From an uncultured Mucilaginibacter sp. (GTDB lineage Bacteria > Bacteroidota > Bacteroidia > Sphingobacteriales > Sphingobacteriaceae): a stretch of 64,000 nt of DNA. How positions within the stretch are numbered: the first letter of the stretch is position 1; the number at the start of each line of letters is the position of its first letter. Position numbers and translations under genes: made by a program. A model generated the notes under the pieces. That model saw only the letters and a program-made list of their open reading frames with translations. It was not told the origin of the DNA and did not search any database. This document shows positions 17,163 to 25,833 of this stretch, piece after piece. The stretch covers positions 26,182 through 90,181 of the forward strand of contig CAIPPO010000080.1 in assembly GCA_903866915.1 (NCBI GenBank). Reading direction: 5' to 3'.

Positions 17163-17897
17163 CTAAAGGTAAAGCTGCACCATTTTTCGCCAGTTGCGCG
17201 GGTTATGTGCATAGCCTTGCCATTTATAAAATTGGTGGCGTATGCCTTTCCAGCCCAGCGTTTCGCTAAATTCATAGTTATCTTCCATAAAGGGGTCGGC
17301 TTCACCAATGGCGAACAGCATGTCCAGACGGCGAATGTTACCGAGTAACCATTCGTCATACATATTCGCCATAAACTGCCGGGGCATATTAAAATAAATA
17401 TTCTCGTTATAGTAACCGTCAAACAGGTCGCGGAAATATTGAACCGAGCGGGTAAGGTCGTACCTGCCGCTCATGCAAACTAATTTTTTAAAAAAGTAGG
17501 GGTATTTGAGCGCAATATTGGCGGCATGGTAAGCACCCAGACTACAACCGGCTGACACGAAATCATTATCCGATTTTCTAGTACGCATCAATGGTAGTAC
17601 TTCATTAATAATGTATTGCTCGTATTGAAGATGCCGGTTGATCTTTGCCTCGGGATGCAGCCATCCATTGTACAAACTCTCGCAATCTATACTATCAACA
17701 CAAAAAAGCTGTAATTCACCCCGATCTATTCGGTCGGCGAGGGCAGAAATAATACCCCAGTTCTCATAGTCATAAAAACGGCCCATACGCGGTGGAAAAA
17801 ACAATACCGCCCTCCCGGCATGACCAAACACCAATAGCTCCATATCACGTCCGAGGTGATGACTATACCACCGGTGATATTCCCTGTTCATAGGCAA
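17163..17897 (-). CDS. Esterase-family alpha/beta hydrolase
   Basis: 244 residues, no signal peptide. An alpha/beta-hydrolase of the putative-esterase (EstD-like) group: the nucleophile elbow is SAGCSLGAYHAANIALKYPY (GCSLG), the preceding strand is ELQLFCVDSIDCESLYNGW, and the C-terminal YKWQGYAHNPRNWRK supplies the catalytic His; DPFMEDN near 205 likely carries the acid. The natural substrate is unknown. It lies 58 bases after the SGNH hydrolase gene on the same strand, so the two may be co-transcribed. Confidence 0.85.
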   Translation of the reverse strand: MPMNREYHRWYSHHLGRDMELLVFGHAGRAVLFFPPRMGRFYDYENWGIISALADRIDRGELQLFCVDSIDCESLYNGWLHPEAKINRHLQYEQYIINEVLPLMRTRKSDNDFVSAGCSLGAYHAANIALKYPYFFKKLVCMSGRYDLTRSVQYFRDLFDGYYNENIYFNMPRQFMANMYDEWLLGNIRRLDMLFAIGEADPFMEDNYEFSETLGWKGIRHQFYKWQGYAHNPRNWRKMVQLYL

Positions 17898-17955
17898 ACC
17901 TATTTAAGGGCAAAAATCCGGTTCTAATATTAACCAGACAGCAAAAAACGGTTAA

Positions 17956-18552
17956 CTAAATATTATTTAACAATGAGTTTTGAATGATGTTTGTCCAAAG
18001 TTGGTAGCCTTGTTTGCTGAGGTGGAGACCGTCGTTTTCAAAATATTCAGCTTTAGGATAGCCGTTTTCATTGAGCATAGCGCTATAAATATCTATCCAG
18101 GTCCAGTTGGGGTGATTGTTTTTAATTTCAGCCGATATCAATCCATTTGTAAAACTGAACTGACTAACCTGGTTCCACCGGCAGATGCTTGGCTTTAATG
18201 AGATGAAATAACAAGGCAGGGGACCGAAGCGTTTGTTTACCCTTTCAGTAAATTGCTGGAAGAAGAGAAATATCTCTTCGGGATGCCGGCCATCGCCAAG
18301 GTCGTTATCTCCGGCATAAAGAATTAGTCTTTCGGGTTGATAGCCAACCATAACCCGATCGAAGAACCAGGTACAGACAGCCAGTGTCGAGCCGCCAAAA
18401 CCAAGGTTGATTGGCTTAAAGCTACCAAAATCAGTTGCCAGACTATCCCATAACCTGATAGAAGAACTACCATAGAAAAGGGTTTGCGGCTGGTAGTTTA
18501 TTTCGGCGTGCAGCTTTTCCAGGCGTTTTATTTCCTCTTCATACCAAAACAT
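17956..18552 (-). CDS. SGNH/GDSL-family hydrolase
   Basis: 198 residues, cytoplasmic by appearance. SGNH blocks are present in modified form: FYGSSSIRLWDSL (block I nucleophile Ser), INLGFGGSTL (block II Gly), YAGDNDLGDGRHPEE (block III Asn) and ENDGLHLSKQGYQLW (block V Asp-His). Family members are esterases, including sugar-ester deacetylases. Likely first gene of a two-gene unit with the esterase downstream. Confidence 0.9.
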   Translation of the reverse strand: MFWYEEEIKRLEKLHAEINYQPQTLFYGSSSIRLWDSLATDFGSFKPINLGFGGSTLAVCTWFFDRVMVGYQPERLILYAGDNDLGDGRHPEEIFLFFQQFTERVNKRFGPLPCYFISLKPSICRWNQVSQFSFTNGLISAEIKNNHPNWTWIDIYSAMLNENGYPKAEYFENDGLHLSKQGYQLWTNIIQNSLLNNI

Positions 18553-18583
18553 TTCTTACCGGTATTAATTATAGTAACCTTTA

Positions 18584-18615
18584 AAACAAAAAGCCCCACG
18601 GGCGTGTGGGGCTTT
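18584..18615 (-). terminator. Rho-independent terminator of tRNA-Asn
   Basis: Read on the minus strand, aagccccac - acgccc - gtggggctt forms a perfect 9-base stem (arms 18591-18599 and 18606-18614) followed by a T-rich tail, directly behind the tRNA 3' end. Confidence 0.85.
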
Positions 18616-18616
18616 G

Positions 18617-18690
18617 CTCCTGAGGCTGGGCTCGAACCAGCGACCCTCTGATTAACAGTCAGATGCTCTAACCGGCTGAGCTACTCAGGA
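18617..18690 (-). tRNA. tRNA-Asn (anticodon GTT)
   Basis: A complete 74-base cloverleaf on the minus strand. Acceptor arms TCCTGAG and CTCAGGA pair fully, the D-arm is GCTC..GAGC, the anticodon stem TCTGA/TCAGA holds the loop CTGTTAA with anticodon GTT, the variable loop is GGGTC and the T-arm GCTGG-TTCGAGC-CCAGC is canonical; G is the discriminator. CCA is not encoded. A terminator follows at once. Confidence 0.97.
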
Positions 18691-18866
18691 ATTTTTTTTC
18701 TCTAATCCTGTTCAACTTTTAATTGATCCCGTATGAAAGGGACTGTTATCACCTGAACTACTCAACTCCTCACAAGCGGTGTGCTTTCCGGTTTGGAGTG
18801 TGCAAAAGTATGATTTCCGGGTTAATTTCACAATATTTGCGTAAAATTTTTATAAAAACATTCAGG

Positions 18867-19784
18867 GTGAGTTTATTAGTTATTGGTAGTGTGGCATTTG
18901 ACGCCATTGAAACCCCTTTTGGGAAGACGGATAAAATTGTTGGCGGGGCGGCAACTTATGCCAGTTTAGCGGCATCGTATTTTTGTGATCAGGTGAAAAT
19001 AGTAGGAGTTGTTGGTGATGATTTCCCGCAAAGCGAGATTGATACGTTTAACCAGCATCATATTGATACCGAAGGTTTACAGGTAAAAATAGGCGAGAAA
19101 TCGTTTTTCTGGAGTGGGAAATACCATAATGATATGAACAGCCGTGATACCCTGGTAACCGAGTTGAACGTACTGGGCACCTTTGATCCCATCATACCTG
19201 AGTCGTACCAGGACAGCGAATTTTTGCTGCTGGGTAATCTTTCACCACAGGTGCAGCAAACGGTCATACAACGCCTTAGAACCAGACCAAGGATGATCGT
19301 ACTGGACACCATGAACTTTTGGATGGACGTGGCGCTGGATGAATTACTGGAAACCATCAAAAAAGTGGATGTGCTTACCATCAATGATGCGGAAGCACGG
19401 CAATTGTCAGGCCAGTATTCTTTAGCAAAAGCGGCGCAACACATATTGGCGCTTGGTCCCAAATACCTGATCATCAAAAAAGGCGAACACGGCGCATTGC
19501 TTTTTGGCGACGGAAAAATATTTTCGGCACCTGCATTACCATTAGAAGAGGTTTTTGACCCCACCGGTGCAGGCGATACCTTTGCAGGGGGCTTTATCGG
19601 TTATATAGCTAAAATTGGTACCATTAACTTCAATAATTTGAAAAATGCCATCATTTACGGTTCAGCCCTGGCATCATTTTGCGTAGAGAAATTCGGACCC
19701 GAGAAGTTAAAACACCTGACCCAAAAGGAAATTGCCGACAGGGTGCAGCAGTTTGTAAGCCTGTCGAAATTTGAAATCTTGTAA
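18867..19784 (+). CDS. PfkB-family carbohydrate/nucleoside kinase
   Basis: 305 residues from the GTG at 18867, which gives (M)SLLVIGSVAFDAIETPFGK, the normal family opening; the frame is open upstream to an ATG at 18723, but that extension is basic and unlike the family. PfkB features: VGGAATYASLAASYF near 29 (sugar site), TMNFWMDVALDELL, DVLTINDAEARQL and the C-terminal DPTGAGDTFAGGFIGYIA motif with the catalytic Asp and anion hole. It phosphorylates a sugar or nucleoside with ATP; the substrate is not evident. Confidence 0.9.
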   Translation: MSLLVIGSVAFDAIETPFGKTDKIVGGAATYASLAASYFCDQVKIVGVVGDDFPQSEIDTFNQHHIDTEGLQVKIGEKSFFWSGKYHNDMNSRDTLVTELNVLGTFDPIIPESYQDSEFLLLGNLSPQVQQTVIQRLRTRPRMIVLDTMNFWMDVALDELLETIKKVDVLTINDAEARQLSGQYSLAKAAQHILALGPKYLIIKKGEHGALLFGDGKIFSAPALPLEEVFDPTGAGDTFAGGFIGYIAKIGTINFNNLKNAIIYGSALASFCVEKFGPEKLKHLTQKEIADRVQQFVSLSKFEIL

Positions 19785-19884
19785 ATGCGGAGTGCGGAGT
19801 GCCAAATGCGAAATGATTTGATTTAATTTCGAAATGCGAAATGCCAATTGCGAAATGATTTGATTTAATTTCGCACTCCGCATT
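19784..19884. repeat. Short word-repeat cluster with inverted ends downstream of the PfkB gene
   Basis: tgcgaaatgatttgatttaa-type words occur twice as 25-base direct repeats (19807-19831 and 19849-19873, 42 bases apart). The block is bounded by aatgcggagtgc (19784-19795) and its perfect reverse complement gcactccgcatt (19873-19884), so it could fold into one large hairpin between the PfkB gene and the convergent cytochrome b5-like gene. Confidence 0.75.
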
Positions 19885-20125
19885 ATATTAGCCTTCCTAT
19901 TGGTTCAAAATGCTCAAATACCCATTCATTATGAGGAGCGTCGGTTAGTTCTTTTGTCAGATCCTGCCCGGCCCAGTGCTCATAGTGTTTGCCGTTTCGC
20001 CATAGCCGGCTTCGGCTTACATCATAGATATTGCCCTTAAAGGCAACCCAAATTTCGGGCTTATCTTGCCCATTGCGTAAGGCCAGCTGCGACCGGGTAT
20101 AGTTAGGTAATTCAATCATAATCAT
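19883..20125 (-). CDS. Cytochrome b5-like haem/steroid-binding domain protein
   Basis: About 80 residues from the ATG at 20125 (another at 20119); the frame is open further upstream but that part crosses the ECF sigma terminator. The segment LALRNGQDKPEIWVAFKGNI with YDVSRSRLW, then GKHYEHWAGQDLT, fits the small membrane-associated progesterone receptor/cytochrome b5-like fold. The classical haem His pair (HPGG) is replaced, as in the MAPR type, where Tyr can ligate haem. Likely cytoplasmic; partner unknown. Confidence 0.8.
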   Translation of the reverse strand: MIMIELPNYTRSQLALRNGQDKPEIWVAFKGNIYDVSRSRLWRNGKHYEHWAGQDLTKELTDAPHNEWVFEHFEPIGRLI

Positions 20126-20178
20126 ATTTGCCTGGCACGCCAAACATGATGTCAATATAGTGATGCTTTCGCCGGGAA

Positions 20179-20213
20179 CAAAAAAAAAACGAAACCTGCA
20201 CAAGCAGGTTTCG
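20179..20213 (-). terminator. Rho-independent terminator of the ECF sigma gene
   Basis: On the minus strand cgaaacctgc - ttgt - gcaggtttcg is a perfect 10-base stem (arms 20190-20199 and 20204-20213) followed by nine T residues, 30 bases downstream of the sigma factor stop. Confidence 0.9.
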
Positions 20214-20242
20214 TCGCGATGATATATAGTGATTGTTTATTT

Positions 20243-20779
20243 TCAGTCCTCGGCATAAACCGGCTTATTGATTCCCTGATCATAAGCTTTCAGGTTTTTC
20301 TTCAACAATTTACGTGCAACGTGAATACGGGTTTTGACTGTCCCGATCGGAATTTCAAGTTGATCCGCAATCTCGTGGTATTTAAAACCGTCGAAATACA
20401 TCGTAAATGGCTGGTAATAATCTTGTGGAAGGCGGTCCAATGCCTTTACAATATCATCCATTACAAATTTTGCCTCGCCGCTATTGCAGGTCGAACTGAA
20501 TACCAGATTGGCCGAAGATATCTCGTCAGATTTGGTAACAAATGAGCTCATTTTTACGAAACGGCGGTAATTGTTAATGAAAGTATTTTTCATGATGGTA
20601 TATAACCATCCTTTTAGGTTAGTGCCTTCTTTAAATTTGTTGTAGTAAGTGATAGCCTTCAATAGGGTATCCTGTACAAGGTCGTTAGCATCATCAGCGT
20701 CCCTTGTGAAGTGCAGCGCATACGACCTCAATGAGGGTGCCTGACGTAGTACCATGGTGTTAAATTCGATCGCTGTCAT
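20243..20779 (-). CDS. ECF-type RNA polymerase sigma factor
   Basis: 178 residues from the ATG at 20779 (MTAIEFNTMVLRQAPSLRSY); an ATG 12 codons upstream is less like the family. Region 2 contains DADDANDLVQDTLLKAITYY and the GWLYTIMKNTFINNYRR block that contacts the -10 element; region 4 contains LDRLPQDYYQPFTMYFDGFK, followed by HEIADQLEIPIGTVKTRIHV, the -35-binding helix-turn-helix. No anti-sigma gene is next to it. The close similarity I recall among Bacteroidota suggests a conserved stress regulon, but the target is not visible here. Confidence 0.93.
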   Translation of the reverse strand: MTAIEFNTMVLRQAPSLRSYALHFTRDADDANDLVQDTLLKAITYYNKFKEGTNLKGWLYTIMKNTFINNYRRFVKMSSFVTKSDEISSANLVFSSTCNSGEAKFVMDDIVKALDRLPQDYYQPFTMYFDGFKYHEIADQLEIPIGTVKTRIHVARKLLKKNLKAYDQGINKPVYAED

Positions 20780-20950
20780 TCTGTTAAGTGTTTGTAGGCT
20801 CAACAAGGCAAACATGATACCGTAATCCCGGCACCGATGGTTCAGTACGGCAATTCCAGCTTTTCAGTTAACGAAAACAGCTGTTATTTTCCCAGCTGCA
20901 ACTTTATTTGCAAACAATTGAATAATAGTATTTTATGAAATAAACTTCCA

Positions 20951-20958
20951 CAAAAATA
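20951..20958 (-). promoter_or_regulatory. Promoter -7 box (TATTTTTG) for the ECF sigma gene
   Basis: Reads TATTTTTG on the minus strand, a perfect TAnnTTTG match, in the gap between murB and the sigma gene, about 170 bases upstream of the proposed start. No convincing -33 box was seen. Confidence 0.4.
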
Positions 20959-21023
20959 CGGTATATGCTACCGAGCGAAACTACCGGAAAATCAATAGAT
21001 CAATTACTTGAGAAGAAATTTAA

Positions 21024-22040
21024 TTAAGCGACAATGTTGACTTCGCGTTCGAGCAAAACGCCAAATTTACTGTACACACTGTCTATGATTTGCGACGAAA
21101 GACTGTACACTTCTTCGCCCGTAGCGCCGCCATGATTCACCAAAACCAGGGCCTGATTTTGCCAGGTTCCGGTGTTACCAACAATTTTACCCTTCCAGCC
21201 ACATTGTTCAATGAGCCAACCTGCGGCTAATTTGAAATCATCGCCTGCGGGATAATTAACTACCTCGGGAAATTTTGAATGCACTTCTTCAAATTGGGCG
21301 CGACTTATAATAGGATTTTTAAAAAAGCTTCCTGCATTGCCAATAGTTGATGGGTCTGGCAGTTTAGAAACGCGAATATGTGAAACCACCTTTGAAACAT
21401 CCTTTAAAGTCGGCTCGCTTATATTGCGGCTTTGAAGTTCCTGTTCTATTGCACCGTATTTCAGGTTCAGGTTAGGTAAAAGCGACAGGTGCAATTTTAC
21501 CGAAACAATAATATACTGTTCTTTAAGTGCGCCTTTGAATACACTTTCGCGATAGGCAAAGCTGCAATCGGTTTTAATAAAAGTTTTAAACTGACCGCTT
21601 GCGATCTCAAAAGCACGGCAGCTTTTAAATACATCTTTCAGTTCAACCCCATAAGCACCAATATTCTGTACTGGCGATGCCCCAACTGAACCGGGTATCA
21701 GGCTCAGGTTTTCGATACCGCCGTAACCCCTGTCGACGCAATAATTTACCAGGTCGTTCCAAACCTCTCCGGCGCCTGCCTCTACAAATACGTCATTATT
21801 TTGAAGCCGGCGTTCAATGCCACGAATATTGATCCGGATAACCAAACCATTAAAATCGTCTTTGAACAGCATATTGCTCCCGCCACCCAGCACCAGGCGC
21901 TTCGTGTCAAGCCATTGCGGATCGAGGAAAAGCTCCACCAGTTCATCCTCATGGCATATCTCCACATAATACCTTGCTGAGACATCAATGCCGAAAGTAT
22001 TGAAGTTTTTAAGGGATATGTTTTCCTGGATTTGTAGCAT
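21024..22040 (-). CDS. murB: UDP-N-acetylenolpyruvoylglucosamine reductase MurB
   Basis: 338 residues, type I MurB length. FAD-binding segments: KRLVLGGGSNMLFKDDFNGL near 47-66, SLIPGSVGASPVQNIGAYGV, and the active-site NAGSFFKNP with the catalytic Ser at about residue 238; the C-terminal AAGWLIEQCGWKGKIVGNTG and NHGGATGEEV complete domain 3. It reduces UDP-GlcNAc-enolpyruvate to UDP-MurNAc with NADPH in peptidoglycan synthesis. It stands 142 bases after lpdA on the same strand, probably separate from it. Confidence 0.96.
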   Translation of the reverse strand: MLQIQENISLKNFNTFGIDVSARYYVEICHEDELVELFLDPQWLDTKRLVLGGGSNMLFKDDFNGLVIRINIRGIERRLQNNDVFVEAGAGEVWNDLVNYCVDRGYGGIENLSLIPGSVGASPVQNIGAYGVELKDVFKSCRAFEIASGQFKTFIKTDCSFAYRESVFKGALKEQYIIVSVKLHLSLLPNLNLKYGAIEQELQSRNISEPTLKDVSKVVSHIRVSKLPDPSTIGNAGSFFKNPIISRAQFEEVHSKFPEVVNYPAGDDFKLAAGWLIEQCGWKGKIVGNTGTWQNQALVLVNHGGATGEEVYSLSSQIIDSVYSKFGVLLEREVNIVA

Positions 22041-22182
22041 AAGCTGAATTCGAATTTCGGAATTTTTGTTGGGTTTGACAGAATCGAAGATTTGCGAATT
22101 CCTAAAGACTTCCCAAATCTTTTTAATTCCCGGTTACTGACTATCACAAACGAACCACCATGCGCTCAGTGCCAAACACACC

Positions 22183-23586
22183 CTAAATATGTATCGGCCT
22201 GTTATCTGTCGCCGCCAAACAAGCTTCTCTGAATGCTTCAGTATAAGTTGGGTGAGCGTGGCTCATGCGGGATATATCCTCCGCCGAAGCACGGAACTCC
22301 ATTGCCACCACAGCCTCAGCGATCATATCAGCAGCACGCGGACCTATGATATGTACACCTAAAATTTCGTCGCTGGTTGCATCGGCCAATACTTTTACAA
22401 AACCATCCTGGTCGCCGCTGGCAACTGCCCTTCCGCTGGCGCGGAAAGGGAATGAACCGGTTTTATATTTGATGTTAGATGCTTTCAACTGCTCTTCGGT
22501 CTGACCAACCGCTGCAACCTCGGGCCAGGTATAAACCACGCCGGGTATCAGGTTATAATTGATATGTGGTTTCTGACCGGCAATAACCTCAGCCACAAAA
22601 GTTCCTTCGTCCTCCGCTTTATGGGCCAGCATAGCGCCTTTCACCACATCGCCAATAGCATAAACTCCTTTGACGCTGGTTTCCAGGTGATCATTCACCG
22701 TAACTTTGCGACCGCGTTCCTCAACAGTCAGTCCAATCTTATCCAACCCCAGTCCATCAGTATAGGCAATACGACCAACAGCAACCAGGCAATAATCACC
22801 CTTTAATTCTTTTTTATCGCCATTGGGTGCATCAAAGGTTACGGTAACTTCCTTGCCTTTTAAATTAGCTCCGGTAACCTTATGACCCAGGTAAAATTCC
22901 ATACCCTGCTTTTGTAAAACCTTTTGCAGTTCTTTTCCTAATCCGCGGTCCATCGTAGGAATGATAGAATCCATAAACTCGATAACTGAAACTTTAGCAC
23001 CCAGGCGTGCATAAACCGAGCCCAATTCTAAGCCAATTACACCACCACCGATCAATACCAAATGCTTAGGCACTTCCTGAAGCGTCAAAGCTTCGGTTGA
23101 AGTAATGATGCGTTTCTTGTCTATCTGGATAAAAGGCAAACCCGATGGTTTTGAACCTGTAGCTATAATTATATTTTTACCTGTGATCTCTTCGGTAGTG
23201 CCATCTGGTTTTTTTATGCTGATGGTATTTTTATCTTTAAATGAGCCTATACCCTGATACCCGTCGATTTTGTTCTTTTTAAACAGGAAACTGATACCGG
23301 CAGTATTTTTGGCTACTACTTCAGTTTTGCGTTTCATCATCTGCGCCATATCCAGCGACAGGTTATCCAGATTGATGCCATGGGTCTTGAATGCATGAGC
23401 AGCATTATAATAATGCTCAGACGAATCAAGCAAAGCTTTGGAAGGTATACAACCCACATTGAGGCATGTGCCGCCATAAGTGGCATATTTTTCGATACAG
23501 GCTGTTTTGAGCCCTAATTGGGCCGAACGGATCGCAGCCACATAACCTCCAGGGCCCGAACCGATCACGATAACATCATATTGCAT
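22183..23586 (-). CDS. lpdA: Dihydrolipoyl dehydrogenase (E3)
   Basis: 467 residues. The FAD dinucleotide fold opens YDVIVIGSGPGGYVAAIRSA; the redox disulfide is Cys41/Cys46 in GGTCLNVGCIPSK; the NAD fold is LVLIGGGVIGLELGSVYARL near 185; the C-terminal interface carries HAHPTYTEAFREAC with catalytic His445-Glu450. It reoxidises dihydrolipoamide of 2-oxo acid dehydrogenases, and should serve the sucA-sucB products encoded 16 kb downstream. Its own upstream region contains a small hairpin (gttgatt-tgtt-aatcaac near 23647) but no clear promoter. Confidence 0.97.
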   Translation of the reverse strand: MQYDVIVIGSGPGGYVAAIRSAQLGLKTACIEKYATYGGTCLNVGCIPSKALLDSSEHYYNAAHAFKTHGINLDNLSLDMAQMMKRKTEVVAKNTAGISFLFKKNKIDGYQGIGSFKDKNTISIKKPDGTTEEITGKNIIIATGSKPSGLPFIQIDKKRIITSTEALTLQEVPKHLVLIGGGVIGLELGSVYARLGAKVSVIEFMDSIIPTMDRGLGKELQKVLQKQGMEFYLGHKVTGANLKGKEVTVTFDAPNGDKKELKGDYCLVAVGRIAYTDGLGLDKIGLTVEERGRKVTVNDHLETSVKGVYAIGDVVKGAMLAHKAEDEGTFVAEVIAGQKPHINYNLIPGVVYTWPEVAAVGQTEEQLKASNIKYKTGSFPFRASGRAVASGDQDGFVKVLADATSDEILGVHIIGPRAADMIAEAVVAMEFRASAEDISRMSHAHPTYTEAFREACLAATDNRPIHI

Positions 23587-24016
23587 AGTATTGTAGCAGA
23601 TTGGTGCCCAAAGGTAAGGATTTTAGGGATTAGTGATTAGTTAACTGTTGATTTGTTAATCAACCTCGTATATTTTTCTATTTTTTCAGAAGAGTCAATT
23701 ACATTTCGAACGGGCGAAAGGGAAAGGCGCGCAGGGCGACGAGAAAACCTATAAAGCATGTAAGACGGCAGGGGCCTGGGCTAAACTTAATACGTAAAGA
23801 ATTTAATTCATTCAAGTTGGGCACTATCATTCGTTTAAGTTTTCCCGATCGCTCTTTAACACAACCCAACCCGCTCACTCCAAATGACATTTATTTAAGG
23901 TATCCCAAGCCCGGTGCGATACCTTCCACTTTTCGAAAGGGGAAAGGAGGAGGTTGGGGTCCCGAAAAAAGCAGTCAGGACTCCCCACCATATTTTAGCC
24001 AACTCTAACCACATTA
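23587..24016. other. Intergenic stretch without a gene
   Basis: About 430 bases between lpdA and the M1 peptidases. No convincing coding frame on either strand. It contains a diverged copy (23909-23963) of the element found in tandem near 32 kb and, close to the peptidase gene, a promoter-like -7 box. Confidence 0.6.
23909..23963. repeat. Diverged copy of the 'gtgcgataccttcc ... ggaggaggttggggtc' element
   Basis: cccggtgcgataccttcc, then a short stem-like centre, then ggaaaggaggaggttggggt. The same opening and ending frame the elements starting at 31911, 32086 and 32260. The flank just upstream (aacccgctcactccaaatga) also resembles the flank of the 31.9-kb copies. Confidence 0.75.
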
Positions 24017-24024
24017 TAGCTTTG
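24017..24024 (+). promoter_or_regulatory. Promoter -7 box (TAGCTTTG) for the M1 peptidase pair
   Basis: A perfect TAnnTTTG match 66 bases upstream of the first M1 peptidase start codon. A -33 element is not obvious. Confidence 0.5.
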
Positions 24025-24089
24025 CGAAAACAAATCACCCCATTATCGTTATTGTTGCTAAATTTATACTGACGGATTTCATTCGCGCT

Positions 24090-25757
24090 ATGAAGAAAAC
24101 ACTATTAATCTTATTGGGGATAGCATTACTGAATAATGTTGCAATGTCCCAACTATTGAAGGATAAAACCCATTTTACCCATGCAGATACCCTCCGGGGA
24201 ACGCTAACGCCTTTACGCTCCTGCTACGATATCAACTATTACCACCTCGATGTTAAATTTGATATTGATAAAAAATTCATTAGCGGCAGCAATTTATTCA
24301 GATTTACCGCGACTCAGGATTTCAAAAAACTGCAGTTCGACCTGTTTTCGAACCTTAAAGTGGAAAAAGTTGTTTATAAAAAAATATCCCTGCCATTTAC
24401 GCGGGAAGCTAATGCTGTTTTTATAAACTTTCCCAAGACGATACAAAAAGGTGCGCGGGATACTTTCCGGGTTTATTTCTCAGGCAACCCGATCGTTGCA
24501 AAAAACGCGCCCTGGGATGGAGGCGTAGTGTATGCCAAAGATAAAACAGGCAAACCCTGGGTAGCCACCGCCTGCGAAGGTTTGGGTGCCAGCGTATGGT
24601 GGCCCAATAAAGATCATTTGAGCGATGAAGTGGACAGTATGCTCATCAGTATCAGCGTACCAAAGGGCTTGAAAGATATCTCAAATGGTCGCCTGCGTAA
24701 AGTGACCGACCTTGGTGATGGCTTTACCCGCTTCGACTGGTTTGTGGCCAACCCCATAAACAACTATGATGTTACGGCAAACATTGGCGACTATACCGAA
24801 TTTAAAGATTCTTATAACGGTGAAAAAGGGAAATTAGACCTGGATTATTGGGTGCTGCCGGCCGACCTTGCTAAAGCGCAGCAACAATTTGCGCTTAACG
24901 TGCCACCTATGCTGAAGGCTTTTGAATACTGGTTTGGCCCCTACCCTTTTTATGAAGACAGTTATAAACTGGTTGAAACCCCGCACCTGGGCATGGAGCA
25001 CCAAAGTGCAGTAGCATACGGCAATCAATTTATGAACGGCTATCTGGGCATGGATCTTTCACAAACCGGCTGGGGTTTAAAATGGGATTATATTGTGGTT
25101 CATGAAAGCGGACACGAGTGGTTTGGAAACAACATTACTGCAAAAGACCTGGCCGATATGTGGATTCACGAAGGTTTTACCTGCTACTCAGAAGACCTGT
25201 TTATAGATTACCAATATGGAAGAAAAGCAGCCGGTGAATACGTTTATGGTTTAAGGCAAGGCATCGCTAATACTAGTCCGATAGTAGGGTTCTATGGGGT
25301 AAATAAAGAAGGGTCCGAAGATATGTATCCCAAAGGCGCAGTACTGCTGAACATGGTCAGGGTAATTATCAATAACGACGACAAGTGGCGCGAGATTCTA
25401 AGAGGGCTCAACAAAACCTTTTATCACCAAACGGTAACCTATGATGATATCATAGGGTATATTGTAAAGCAATCGGGCATTAACCTGGCACCTGTTTTTG
25501 ACCAGTACCTGCGTTATCCAAAATTGCCGACACTGGAAGTTGTATGGAAAGGCGAAAAACCCTATTGTAAATGGATAGCTGATGCCCCGGGATTTAATAT
25601 GCCGGTAAAAATACGTGTAAAAGGCGGTGAATACCAAGTGATTTACCCAACTACAGTGCTTCAGCAACTAAATATACCTGGAGCAAGTAAAGGTAATTTG
25701 GAGGCCGATACTTTTGATTTTTATATCAATTTGTCCGGTATCGATAAAAACAATTGA
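24090..25757 (+). CDS. M1-family metallopeptidase, secreted (first of tandem pair)
   Basis: 555 residues with a signal peptide (MKKTLLILLGIALLNNVAMS). The N-terminal beta-saddle domain (about 45-260) includes CYDINYYHLDVKFDIDKKFI; the catalytic gluzincin domain has HESGHEWFGNN with zinc ligands His338 and His342, then WIHEGF with Glu361, exactly the HExxH-x18-E spacing. The usual exopeptidase GAMEN motif is LGMEHQS here. It should be an aminopeptidase-like zinc enzyme in the periplasm or outside. The downstream gene is a close paralogue, 76 bases on, so the two are probably one transcript. Confidence 0.93.
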   Translation: MKKTLLILLGIALLNNVAMSQLLKDKTHFTHADTLRGTLTPLRSCYDINYYHLDVKFDIDKKFISGSNLFRFTATQDFKKLQFDLFSNLKVEKVVYKKISLPFTREANAVFINFPKTIQKGARDTFRVYFSGNPIVAKNAPWDGGVVYAKDKTGKPWVATACEGLGASVWWPNKDHLSDEVDSMLISISVPKGLKDISNGRLRKVTDLGDGFTRFDWFVANPINNYDVTANIGDYTEFKDSYNGEKGKLDLDYWVLPADLAKAQQQFALNVPPMLKAFEYWFGPYPFYEDSYKLVETPHLGMEHQSAVAYGNQFMNGYLGMDLSQTGWGLKWDYIVVHESGHEWFGNNITAKDLADMWIHEGFTCYSEDLFIDYQYGRKAAGEYVYGLRQGIANTSPIVGFYGVNKEGSEDMYPKGAVLLNMVRVIINNDDKWREILRGLNKTFYHQTVTYDDIIGYIVKQSGINLAPVFDQYLRYPKLPTLEVVWKGEKPYCKWIADAPGFNMPVKIRVKGGEYQVIYPTTVLQQLNIPGASKGNLEADTFDFYINLSGIDKNN

Positions 25758-25833
25758 GGTTTTGAATAACACGTTTATAGATCTCAGCAACATCCTGCAG
25801 CAAATTATTATTAAGCAACACGATTAATAGAAA

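Noticed and set aside
18723..18866. N-terminal extension of the PfkB kinase to the upstream ATG
   Set aside because: The extra 48 residues are basic and unlike the family, while a GTG at 18867 gives the normal kinase opening.
23817..24008. 63-codon frame in the gap after lpdA
   Set aside because: It reads straight through the dispersed repeat copy at 23909-23963 and resembles no protein.
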